Origin: JAABPW01 sp037132275
GTDB taxonomy: Bacteria > Verrucomicrobiota > Kiritimatiellia > CAIKKV01 > CAITUY01
Assembly (NCBI GenBank): GCA_037132275.1
Contig: JBAXPK010000056.1
Location: 1 to 15,142, forward strand
DNA: 15,142 nucleotides
Direction of reading: 5' to 3'
Position 1 is the first letter of the stretch; the number at the start of each line of letters is the position of its first letter. A program made the translations under genes and the position numbers. This document shows positions 4,441 through 12,632 of the stretch, piece by piece. The notes beneath the pieces were generated by a model. The model had not been told where the DNA came from. It did not search any database and saw only the letters and a list, made by a program, of their open reading frames with translations.

Positions 4441-6903
4441 ATGAAATACGGTCATTTCGACAAGGCGAAGAAGGAATATGTAATCAAGAGGCCGGACACC
4501 CCGCTGCCATGGATCAACTACCTGGGCACGCAGGAGTTCTTCGGCATGATCTCCAATTCGGGCGGCGGGTACTGTTTTATGATCGATGCCCGCAAGCAGC
4601 GCCTGACCCGCTATCGCTACAACAACGTGCCCATGGATTCGGGGGGACGCTATCTGTATATCAAGGACGATCAGACGGGGAAGATGTGGGCGCCGGGATG
4701 GATGCCGGTCAAGGCCGACCTGGACTTTTATGAATGCCGTCACGGATTGGGATACACGGTGATCACCGGCGAGAAGGACGCGATCAGGGTTTCGACGCGC
4801 TATTTTGTGCCGTTCAACGAAACCTGCGAAATCTGGGAAACCGATATTACGAATACCGGGAAGAAGAAGAAGAGTTTCACCCTGTTCAGTTTCGTCGAGT
4901 TCTGCGGCTGGGAAGCGCTCAACGATGCCACAAACCTCCAACGCACGCTGAACCTTGGCGAAGTGGAAGTTGACGGCAGTACGATCTATCATTTGACCGA
5001 ATACCGGGAACGGCGCAACCATTTCGCGTATTTCGCCGCAAGCGAGAAGATCGCCGGTTACGACACCGATTCGGAAACCTTCCTGGGGCGTTACAACGGC
5101 TTCCAGGAGCCCCGCGTCGTTGCCGAGGGCAAGAGCCAAAACTCCGTCGCCTGCGGCTGGAATCCCTGCGGTTCGCACTCCATTAAGGTCACACTGAAGC
5201 CCGGAGAGACCCGGAAGATGAACTTCATGCTGGGCTACGCGCAGAACCCGGAGAACGAGAAGTTCAGTGCCCCCGGCGTGCTTAACAAGAAGCGCGTCAG
5301 CGTGACGCTCAAGAAATATCTGAACCGCAAGAATTCAGAGAAGGCGTTTGAGGACGTGGTCAAACAATGGGACGAACTGACCGGCCGTTTCCAGGTCGAA
5401 ACACCGTACGGCAACCTGGACATGATGGTCAACACCTGGAACCAGTACCAGTGCGTGACGACCTACAACATGGCCCGCTCCACCTCCTATTACGAGACCG
5501 GAATCGGGCGGGGAATCGGATATCGCGACGCGTGCCAGGACCTTTACGGCGCGGTGCACATCATGCCCCCGGAGCGGTCGCGGACACGGATCCTCGAATT
5601 GGCTGCGATCCAATGGCGAAATGGCGCCACTTACCATCAGTACCAGCAGCTCGACAAGAAGGGTAATGCCACCATCGGCGTCGGATTCAATGACGATCCG
5701 CTGTGGCTGATCCTGGGGACGGCGACCTATATCAAGGAGACCGGCGATTGGTCGATCCTGGAAGAACAGGCCGCCTTCGATAACAACCCCAAGGATACCG
5801 CCACGCTCTACGAACACCTGATCATCTCGGTCAAGCATATCATGGAGCACCGCGGCCCCCATAAATTGCCCCTCGTGGGACGCGCGGATTGGAATGACTG
5901 CCTGAACCTGATCATGACCAGCATCAAGCCTGGCGACACGTTCCAGGGCGATGCCACGCATGCGAGCCTGAAGGATAAGATCGGCAGTGTGCCCGAGAGC
6001 CTCATGATCGCCGGGCAGTTCGTGTGGGCGGTCAGCGAATTCATGCGCATGGCCCAGCACAAGAAGGATAGGAAGAACGAAAAGATGGCCGCTGCGGCGG
6101 TGAAGGAAATGCAGGCGGCGATCATCAAGCACGGCTGGGACGGCAAGTGGTTTGTCCGCGCGTTTGACCGGTTCGGCAAGAAGGTCGGATCCCGCGAGAA
6201 CAAGGAAGGGCAGATCTTTGCCGAATCGCACGGCTGGATCGGCATGGCCTCGGTCGGCAAGGAAAACGGCATGCTGGCAAAGGCCCTGGACTCGGTGAAG
6301 GAGCGGCTCTTCTCGCGGCACGGCATCGTGTTGCAGCAGCCTGCCTACACCAAGTACAACTTCTACCTGGGCGAGATGACCTCCTATCCGCCGGGCGTCA
6401 AGGAGAACGGCGGCATCTTCTGCCAGCCCACGGGATGGCTGACGATTTCGGAGTGCAACGTTGGCCGCGGCGATCAAGCCATGGAGTACTACAAGTCGAT
6501 TTGTCCCGCGGAGCGCGAGGGCATCAGCGATGTCCACCGGTGCGAGCCCTATGTGTATGCCCAGATGATCGCGGGTCCGGATTCCGCGCGGTTCGGCGAG
6601 GCCAAGAACTCGTGGCTGACCGGCACCGCCGCCTCGTCTTTCCTGGCGGTATCGCAGTACATCCTCGGGATCAAGCCCGAGTACGATGGCCTGCTGATCG
6701 ATCCGTGTATCCCGAAGGGGTGGAAGGGGTTCCGGGTACATCGCAAGTTCCGCAACGCCTTCTATGAGATCAATGTGGTCAATCCTGGCCACGTCAGCAA
6801 AGGCGTGAAGAGCGTGACCGTCGACGGCAAGGCGCTGACCGGCTGCATTCTTCCGGACTTCAAGGACGGCAAGCATCATAAGGTTGACGTCGTGATGGGA
6901 TAG
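4441..6903 (+). CDS. Cellobiose phosphorylase-type GH94 enzyme
   Basis: An 820-residue GH94 phosphorylase, expected to split cellobiose with phosphate into alpha-glucose 1-phosphate and glucose in the cytosol. From memory it closely parallels the clostridial cellobiose phosphorylase (about 811 residues) end to end: PWINYLGTQEFFGMISN and GGYCFMIDARKQRLTRYRYNN near the start, YRERRNHFAYF mid-way, then GIGRGIGYRDACQDL, FNDDPLWLI, GRADWNDCLNL, GEAKNSWLTGTAA and a matching C-terminus (HKVDVVMG). The first part is the beta-sandwich domain, the rest the (alpha/alpha)6 barrel. The general acid of GH94 lies in the DWND motif, here residues 483-486, with Asp483 the expected residue. GGAG at 4431-4434, 6 nt before the ATG, fixes the start. 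No signal peptide. It is the first gene of an operon with GH42 and an oxidoreductase. Another beta-glucoside phosphorylase specificity is possible. Confidence 0.93.
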   Translation: MKYGHFDKAKKEYVIKRPDTPLPWINYLGTQEFFGMISNSGGGYCFMIDARKQRLTRYRYNNVPMDSGGRYLYIKDDQTGKMWAPGWMPVKADLDFYECRHGLGYTVITGEKDAIRVSTRYFVPFNETCEIWETDITNTGKKKKSFTLFSFVEFCGWEALNDATNLQRTLNLGEVEVDGSTIYHLTEYRERRNHFAYFAASEKIAGYDTDSETFLGRYNGFQEPRVVAEGKSQNSVACGWNPCGSHSIKVTLKPGETRKMNFMLGYAQNPENEKFSAPGVLNKKRVSVTLKKYLNRKNSEKAFEDVVKQWDELTGRFQVETPYGNLDMMVNTWNQYQCVTTYNMARSTSYYETGIGRGIGYRDACQDLYGAVHIMPPERSRTRILELAAIQWRNGATYHQYQQLDKKGNATIGVGFNDDPLWLILGTATYIKETGDWSILEEQAAFDNNPKDTATLYEHLIISVKHIMEHRGPHKLPLVGRADWNDCLNLIMTSIKPGDTFQGDATHASLKDKIGSVPESLMIAGQFVWAVSEFMRMAQHKKDRKNEKMAAAAVKEMQAAIIKHGWDGKWFVRAFDRFGKKVGSRENKEGQIFAESHGWIGMASVGKENGMLAKALDSVKERLFSRHGIVLQQPAYTKYNFYLGEMTSYPPGVKENGGIFCQPTGWLTISECNVGRGDQAMEYYKSICPAEREGISDVHRCEPYVYAQMIAGPDSARFGEAKNSWLTGTAASSFLAVSQYILGIKPEYDGLLIDPCIPKGWKGFRVHRKFRNAFYEINVVNPGHVSKGVKSVTVDGKALTGCILPDFKDGKHHKVDVVMG

Positions 6904-6915
6904 ATGGAGGTGGCT

Positions 6916-9030
6916 GTGTCGTCTCAGAAACAGAAGTGGGGATCGGCCCTGCCGGGATTCAATCACCTGTTGCACGGAGGCGACTACAACCCCGACCAGT
7001 GGCTGCACGAGCCCGGAGTGATCGCGGACGATTTCCGGATGATGCCCCTGGCCGGGTACAACATCGTTTCCGTCGGGATCTTCGCGTGGGTGAGTCTGGA
7101 GCCGGAGGAAGGGCGCTATACGTTCGGCTGGCTGGACGACATCATGGACCGCGTTGCCAAGGCCGGCATGAAGGCGGCGCTGGCGACGCCCTCCGGTGCG
7201 AAGCCGACGTGGATGTCCGAGAAATATCCCGAGATCCGCCGCATGACCGTCGAAGGCGTGCGGGAACCTTCCGGCTTCCGGCACAATCATTGTTTCACGT
7301 CCCCCGTGTACCGCGAGAAGGTAGCGGCCATCAATGAGCGGTTGGCGGAGCGCTACGCGAAACATCCCGCGCTGGGCATCTGGCACTTGTCCAATGAGTA
7401 CGGCGGCGAATGCCATTGCCCGCACTGCTACGAGGCGTTCCGCGCGTGGCTCAAACGCAAATACGGGACGCTTGACGCCCTGAACGCGGCGTGGTGGACC
7501 TCGTTCTGGAGCCACACTATCACCGAGTGGAGCCAGATACGCGCCTCCGACTGGTCGCTGGACGGCCTGATGGTCGATTGGCGGCGGTTCGTGACGCACC
7601 AGACCACAGATTTCATGCGTCACGAGATCGCCGCGGTCCGGAAATTCACGCCGCAGGTGCCCGTGACCACGAATATGATGGGCACGTACCATCGACTGGA
7701 CTACTCGGTGCTGGCGGACCACGTGGACGTGATCGCCAACGACTCCTATCCCAACTATGGGGATCAGGAAGACCTGTGGCATCAGGCGGGGTGGATTTCG
7801 TTCAATCATGATGTGGAGCGCGGGTTGCGGCATGGACAGCCCTTCATCCAGATGGAGTGCTCGCCCTCCTGCACCAACTGGTCCAAATATTCCCAGCTCA
7901 AGCGGCCGGGCGTGCACCGTCTTGAGGCTTTGGCGGCGGTGGCGCACGGCGCCGAGGGCGTCATGTACTTCCAGTGGCGGAAGGGGCTCGGCGGTGCGGA
8001 AAAACACCACGGCGCGGTGGTTGACCATGTCGGCCACGAGGACACCCGGGTCTTCCGCGATGTCGCCGAGGTGGGTGACATTCTGAAGAAACTGCAACCG
8101 GTCCGCGGCTCAACCGTGGAATCGGATGTGGCGATCATCCACGACTGGAACGCGCGCTGGGCATTGGAGTTCACCGCCGGACCGGGCGCTCCAAGCGACC
8201 GCGATTGCTGTGACGTCAGTTGCTCGCACTACCGCTCGTTCTGGAAGCGAGGCATCAACGTGGACGTCATCCGGCCGGACGAGGATCTGAGCCGTTACCG
8301 GCTGGTCGTCGCCCCCATGCTGTACCTCGTGAACGAAGGCATGGCCGCGCGCCTGCGGGCCTTTGTCGAGAACGGTGGGACGCTGGTCATGACCTATCTG
8401 TCGGCGGTGGTGGGCGATACCAACCACTGCCACAGGGGCGGCTGGCCGGGAGCGGGACTTCGCGAGGTGTTCGGTATTTGGGCCGAGGAGATCGACCATT
8501 TGACCGAGAAGGATGTCCAGGCCGTCAAGGCGCGCGTCGGCAACAGCCTCGGTCTGAAGGGCGCGTTCAAGGCGCACACCTTCTGCGATCTCATTCACGC
8601 CGAAGGCGCTGAAGTGGTGGCCACCTATGGGGGGCAGTTCTACAAGAACACCCCGGCGGTTACGGTGAACCGGCACGGTAAGGGCAGGGCCGTGTATATC
8701 GGAGCCAAAACCGATGAAGACTTCCTCGACGCGGTCTACGGCCCGCTGGTTGCGAAACTCGGCATCCGGTCGGCGGTGCGCGGCAAGATTCCGAAAGGCG
8801 TTTTGATCCGGACCCGGACGGATGGCGAGACGACATGGACATTTGCACTGAACTTCCGGCGAACCGCGCAGACCGTGTTGCTGGGAAAAGGCCGCCGCCG
8901 CGACATGATCACCGGCAAGTCCGTTGGTGAACGCCTACGCCTGCCGGGTTACGGCAGCACTGTTCTGATGAACGAAGAAGAATCAACCGCCGGACGCCGG
9001 TCGGGAAGAGACAGAAAAGGGATCTCATGA
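6916..9030 (+). CDS. GH42 beta-galactosidase
   Basis: A GH42 beta-galactosidase of 704 residues, cytosolic, releasing terminal beta-galactose from short oligosaccharides. The TIM barrel (about 1-390) contains LLHGGDYNPDQW, the acid/base Glu161 in HLSNEYGG and the nucleophile Glu314 in IQMECSPS. Cys126 with the ECHCPHC cluster (Cys166, 168, 171) matches the structural zinc site of many GH42 enzymes. A Rossmann-like trimerisation domain follows (about 395-600, VAIIHDWNARWALE), then a small beta domain. An ATG at 6904 directly abuts the GH94 stop, but a perfect Shine-Dalgarno (GGAGGT, 6906-6911) lies inside that extension and points to the GTG at 6916, which I chose. Its TGA overlaps the next ATG (ATGA), so the two are probably translationally coupled. 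Some GH42 members act on alpha-arabinosides or beta-fucosides instead. Confidence 0.92.
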   Translation: MSSQKQKWGSALPGFNHLLHGGDYNPDQWLHEPGVIADDFRMMPLAGYNIVSVGIFAWVSLEPEEGRYTFGWLDDIMDRVAKAGMKAALATPSGAKPTWMSEKYPEIRRMTVEGVREPSGFRHNHCFTSPVYREKVAAINERLAERYAKHPALGIWHLSNEYGGECHCPHCYEAFRAWLKRKYGTLDALNAAWWTSFWSHTITEWSQIRASDWSLDGLMVDWRRFVTHQTTDFMRHEIAAVRKFTPQVPVTTNMMGTYHRLDYSVLADHVDVIANDSYPNYGDQEDLWHQAGWISFNHDVERGLRHGQPFIQMECSPSCTNWSKYSQLKRPGVHRLEALAAVAHGAEGVMYFQWRKGLGGAEKHHGAVVDHVGHEDTRVFRDVAEVGDILKKLQPVRGSTVESDVAIIHDWNARWALEFTAGPGAPSDRDCCDVSCSHYRSFWKRGINVDVIRPDEDLSRYRLVVAPMLYLVNEGMAARLRAFVENGGTLVMTYLSAVVGDTNHCHRGGWPGAGLREVFGIWAEEIDHLTEKDVQAVKARVGNSLGLKGAFKAHTFCDLIHAEGAEVVATYGGQFYKNTPAVTVNRHGKGRAVYIGAKTDEDFLDAVYGPLVAKLGIRSAVRGKIPKGVLIRTRTDGETTWTFALNFRRTAQTVLLGKGRRRDMITGKSVGERLRLPGYGSTVLMNEEESTAGRRSGRDRKGIS

Positions 9031-10145
9031 TTTATCGTACACTGGGCAGGACGGGATTGAGGGTGTCTCAACTGGGATTTGGCGCCATGCGATTGCCGAT
9101 GGTCGGTCAGGGCGCCGATGCCCGGATTGACCGGGCTCTGGCGATCCCGATGATCCACCGCGCCTTTGAGGCGGGGGTGACGTACATCGACACGGCCGTG
9201 GGCTATTGTAATGAAGACAGCCAGCGCGTCGTGGGCGAAGCGCTCAAGGGCTGGCGCGATCGCATCGTTCTCTCCACGAAGAATCATGACTACGGAGAAG
9301 ATGAGAAAACCTGGTGGAGACTGCTTGAACAGAGTCTGGAGCGGCTCCAGGTCTCCTGCATCGACATCTATAACCACCATGGAATCAACTGGGGCTCCTA
9401 CACCGAGAAGGTGGAGCCCCGCCTCTCCAAGTGGATGCGCAAGGCGCAGGCGCAAGGGTTGATCAAGCACATCTGCTGCTCGTTTCATGACAATAACGAA
9501 AGCCTCCTGAAACTGGTTGCCACCGGCTATCCCTCGGTTATCACCCTCCAATACAACCTGCTCGACCGGCAGTTGGAGGAGGGGATCGCCGCCGCGCACG
9601 CGGCCGGAATCGGCGTGGTGGCCATGGGGCCGGTCGCGGGCGGACGACTGGGCGACGCCAGTTCGATCCTGGGCGGACTCGTCCCCGGAATCGAACGGGT
9701 GCCGGAACTGGCACTGCGATTCGTCCTGTCGAATCCGGGCGTCACCGTCGCGCTTTCGGGCATGAGCACCCTCCCCATGGTCGAGGAGAATGTTCGGATC
9801 TGCGCCGACTCTGTTTCGCTGACAGATGCGGACAAACAGGCGATTGCAACGCATCTGGAGCGACTCAAGAAGATGGCCAACCTCTACTGCACCGGCTGCA
9901 ACTACTGCATGCCGTGTCCGCAGGGCGTGGCGATTCCCCGCATCTTCGAGTGCTACAACAGCGGTCGGGTGTATGACTTATGGGCGAGTGCCAAACAGGG
10001 CTACGCCGGCATCGGCGCGGGGTCGTGGGATCCGGGCAAGAAAGCGGATGCCTGCACGGACTGCGGCGTTTGCGAGACCAAATGCCCGCAACACCTGCAC
10101 ATCCGCGACCAACTCAAGGAAGCCTCAGCGGCGTTGACTGCCTAG
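9027..10145 (+). CDS. Aldo/keto reductase with C-terminal 4Fe-4S ferredoxin-like domain
   Basis: A 372-residue fusion of an NAD(P)-dependent aldo/keto reductase barrel with an iron-sulfur tail. The barrel starts MIYRTLGRTGLRVSQLGFG; the catalytic tetrad is visible as Asp55, Tyr60 (YIDTAVGY), Lys85 (STK) and His118 (YNHHGI). The tail has Cys288-x2-Cys291-x2-Cys294-x2-Cys297-Pro and Cys343-x2-Cys346-x2-Cys349-x3-Cys353-Pro, enough for two 4Fe-4S clusters. This architecture is common in anaerobes; its substrates are mostly unknown. Being coupled to the GH94/GH42 genes by a 4-nt overlap, it probably reduces or oxidises a sugar-derived carbonyl, perhaps exchanging electrons with ferredoxin. The start has AAAGGG about 5 nt upstream. 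It is the last gene of the tight operon and is followed by a GC-rich hairpin. Confidence 0.92.
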   Translation: MIYRTLGRTGLRVSQLGFGAMRLPMVGQGADARIDRALAIPMIHRAFEAGVTYIDTAVGYCNEDSQRVVGEALKGWRDRIVLSTKNHDYGEDEKTWWRLLEQSLERLQVSCIDIYNHHGINWGSYTEKVEPRLSKWMRKAQAQGLIKHICCSFHDNNESLLKLVATGYPSVITLQYNLLDRQLEEGIAAAHAAGIGVVAMGPVAGGRLGDASSILGGLVPGIERVPELALRFVLSNPGVTVALSGMSTLPMVEENVRICADSVSLTDADKQAIATHLERLKKMANLYCTGCNYCMPCPQGVAIPRIFECYNSGRVYDLWASAKQGYAGIGAGSWDPGKKADACTDCGVCETKCPQHLHIRDQLKEASAALTA

Positions 10146-10169
10146 GCCGCCCCGAACGACATCAGCCGC

Positions 10170-10190
10170 CCACCGGGCTTGCCCCGGTGG
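10170..10190 (+). terminator. GC-rich hairpin after the operon
   Basis: CCACCGGG (10170-10177) and CCCGGTGG (10183-10190) form a perfect 8-bp stem with a 5-nt loop, 24 nt after the reductase stop codon. There is no T-run behind it. It could be a terminator or part of a dispersed repeat. Confidence 0.4.
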
Positions 10191-10512
10191 AGGCAAACGT
10201 TGAACGGTCGTGGCGGATTTGCCCATCCTTCCAACTTTCTTCACCTGCGGCACGAGGCTGCGGGGATCGCCAAAACTCAGAGATGCGCCCGTAGCTTGCC
10301 GTTCCACGAAAGACGTCAGATCCTGGCCGGACGGCGCCAGTCCTTGCGGGATAACGATTCCTAAACGCACGGACGAGATTATCATTGACGCGGGGCCGTC
10401 GTTTCGGCACAGTTCATTGTCACGTGCCTGTGGATCGGACTTGCGCTTACAGTGGCGTTAACGGGCCCGCCGGCGTGGCGCTTCATGATGGGAACGATAG
10501 GGGAAGACGACG
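10191..10512. other. Non-coding spacer before the GH36 gene
   Basis: No convincing gene is seen on either strand. Short open frames on both strands lack ribosome binding sites and known motifs. The composition has the feel of a dispersed intergenic element, but only one copy is in the window. It must contain the GH36 promoter if that gene is transcribed separately; I see no clear -35/-10 pair. AGGGGA at 10499-10504 serves as the GH36 ribosome binding site. Confidence 0.4.
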
Positions 10513-12582
10513 ATGAGCAATTCGGAAACAACCATGACATTGGGCGCGGACAGCGTATTGGTCCGCGCGGATAATCGCCTTTGGCTTGCCCGCCTGTGTG
10601 GTCTGGCGCTCGAGGGGCAGGATCCGGGCCGTGGGCCTGCGGAGTTGCATGGCGCGGCATTGCTTTGCGTCGATGGCCGTCGTTACGAGGGCGGGCAGTT
10701 GGTACTCGATCATGTGGAGGAATCGGCGTCGTCGGTGACGTGCCGGTGGCGCGTCGGGGAGTCGCCCCTTCGGCTGACGACCGTCTGGCAGGGCGATGCG
10801 GCGACCGGCGTAGTGAGTCGCCGTGATGCGGTGATCAATACCGGCACCACGCCGGTCGTGTTGTCGCGGTGCCTGGCGCGCGTCGCTCTCCCGCAGGGGC
10901 ACTACGAATGCTACACGCAGGCCAGCAGTTGGTGCCGCGAGAACCAGGGCGCGTGGCAGCCACTGCATGCCGGCCTGCGCCTGAGTCATATCCCGGGCCG
11001 CACCACCGAGGGCGGGACGCCGTATCTCGCGATGCGCGCTGTCGGTGCCGGTCATGGCATCGTATTTCATGTCTTACCGAAGGGGAATTGGACGATCCGG
11101 GTCACGCCCTTGGCGTGTTTCGCGGATTTGCCGTATGCGGTTGTGGAACTGGGGCTGGCCGATGAAAACCTGAACCGTGCCCTGCAGCCGGGCGAGACGT
11201 TTGAGCTGCCGGAGATTCTATTTCAGGCCTTGCCGCAGGGACAACCCGACCTTGCCGCGCCGGTCTTGCATCGCTATTTGCTGACCCATCATTTCCGCGG
11301 CGCGAAGCCCGAAGCGCCTGTTATCTACAATACATGGTTTGACCAGTCCGAAATCCTGGACGTGCCCCGGCTGCGCTCGCAACTGGCGGCCGCCAAGGAA
11401 GTCGGCTGCGAGATCTTCGTGATCGACGCCGGCTGGTATGGCGCTGGCGGCCCCGACTGGGGTGCCCAGACCGGCGACTGGCGTGAGAAGACCGAAGCGG
11501 CTTTTTGCGGCCGCATGCGCGAATTCGCCGACGAGGTCCGCGCCGCAGGACTTGGGTTCGGACTTTGGATGGAGCCGGAACGCTTCGGGGCCCAGGCGCC
11601 CATTCGCGCCGAGCACCCGGACTGGTTCGTTTCAGTCGGCGAGCAGGCCCGTATCGATCTGAACCGGCCAGCCGCCTACGCCTGGGTGCGCGGGGAGATC
11701 GGGCGGCTGGTGGAGACCTACCGGTTGGCGTGGATGAAGATCGATTTTAATTTCCGGCTCGATAACGACGGTTCCGGCGCCGAACTGGCCGACTACTCCG
11801 CTGCTTGGTACCTCATGCTGGACGAGGTCCGCGCTGCCTATCCCGGCACGTTCTTCGAGGGTTGCGCGAGCGGCGCCATGCGGGGCGACCTGGAAACGAT
11901 GCGGCATTTCGATGGACATTTCCTCAGCGATACAGTGAATACAATCGACGCGCTGCGGATCGCGCAGGGCGCCTGGCTGCGCCTGCCGCCCGGCCGGATT
12001 ACACGCTGGGCCGTAATCCGTTCCGTCGCGCAGGCGGTGCCCGAGTATCGTCGAACCGTGAGCGACTCTCCGCCGATCATCCTCGTGCCCGGCGGCGGGG
12101 TTTGGAGTCCGACGGAAAGCGTCGGGCTGGACTTGGCACTGCTTGCCGCGATGCCCGGGATGATGGGCTTCAGCGGCGATTTCGCCGGCCTTACGACAGA
12201 GCAACGCGCACGGGTTGCCGAAGTGATCGCCTTCTTCAAGCGGTGGAGACGGTTTATCACGGGCTCGATTGGCTACTTGCTGACCCCTCCCATGCCCAAC
12301 GAGTGCCGCGAAGGCTGGATCGCCTTCCAACTGCAGAGCCCCGATGGAGATCGTAGTCTGGTATTCGTCTATCGCCTGGGTGGCGCCGGTGTCCTGTCCG
12401 GGTTGCGCTTGCAAGGACTGGATCCGAAGCGCCGGTACGCGCTCCAGTGGGGGACCGGCGAGGCGGCGGGTGGCTTGCGGGTGGATGGCGCAACCCTTAT
12501 GCGCGAAGGACTGTCCCTGGAACAGTCTGGCGTCTGGCAGAACCGGGTGGGGGTGTGTTCGGTCCAAGCGGAGGGTGCGTAA
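10513..12582 (+). CDS. GH36 alpha-galactosidase
   Basis: A 689-residue GH36 enzyme, close to the family's usual ~700-730, expected to remove terminal alpha-galactose from melibiose, raffinose-type sugars or galactomannan fragments. An N-terminal beta-sandwich (about 1-265) precedes the TIM barrel, which shows YNTWF at 272-276, DAGWYG from Asp305, GDW, WMEPE at 352-356, the nucleophile Asp411 in WMKIDFNF, the FEGCASGAMRGD stretch and the acid/base Asp473 in LSDTVN. A C-terminal beta domain ends it. The nucleophile motif is KIDFN where classical enzymes have KWDMN, so the substrate may differ. No signal peptide, so cytosolic. The ATG has AGGGGA 8 nt upstream. The 367-nt gap and hairpin suggest a transcript separate from the GH94 operon. 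It converges on the DUF4091 gene. Confidence 0.9.
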   Translation: MSNSETTMTLGADSVLVRADNRLWLARLCGLALEGQDPGRGPAELHGAALLCVDGRRYEGGQLVLDHVEESASSVTCRWRVGESPLRLTTVWQGDAATGVVSRRDAVINTGTTPVVLSRCLARVALPQGHYECYTQASSWCRENQGAWQPLHAGLRLSHIPGRTTEGGTPYLAMRAVGAGHGIVFHVLPKGNWTIRVTPLACFADLPYAVVELGLADENLNRALQPGETFELPEILFQALPQGQPDLAAPVLHRYLLTHHFRGAKPEAPVIYNTWFDQSEILDVPRLRSQLAAAKEVGCEIFVIDAGWYGAGGPDWGAQTGDWREKTEAAFCGRMREFADEVRAAGLGFGLWMEPERFGAQAPIRAEHPDWFVSVGEQARIDLNRPAAYAWVRGEIGRLVETYRLAWMKIDFNFRLDNDGSGAELADYSAAWYLMLDEVRAAYPGTFFEGCASGAMRGDLETMRHFDGHFLSDTVNTIDALRIAQGAWLRLPPGRITRWAVIRSVAQAVPEYRRTVSDSPPIILVPGGGVWSPTESVGLDLALLAAMPGMMGFSGDFAGLTTEQRARVAEVIAFFKRWRRFITGSIGYLLTPPMPNECREGWIAFQLQSPDGDRSLVFVYRLGGAGVLSGLRLQGLDPKRRYALQWGTGEAAGGLRVDGATLMREGLSLEQSGVWQNRVGVCSVQAEGA

Positions 12583-12595
12583 GCGAGATGCGCAT

Positions 12596-12632
12596 CCTGC
12601 CGCAGTTATGTCCGCGGCGGCGGGTTTATCTT
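12596..12632 (+). terminator. Terminator-like hairpin behind the GH36 gene
   Basis: CCTGCCGC (12596-12603) can pair with GCGGCGGG (12617-12624), including one G-U pair, followed by TTTATCTT. It lies in the 49-nt gap between the convergent genes, and its T-rich tail reaches the end of the opposing gene. Confidence 0.45.

Noticed and set aside
5335..8097. A 920-codon open frame on the minus strand across the GH94 and GH42 genes
   Set aside because: It is antisense to two clearly conserved enzymes, has no recognisable domain, and is the kind of shadow produced by GC-rich third codon positions.
8110..8676. Minus-strand 188-codon frame inside the GH42 gene
   Set aside because: It is antisense to the conserved GH42 trimerisation domain and shows no domain of its own.
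10125..10410. Short overlapping frames in the spacer before GH36
   Set aside because: Frames on both strands are equally open in this GC-rich DNA and none has a start signal or family resemblance.
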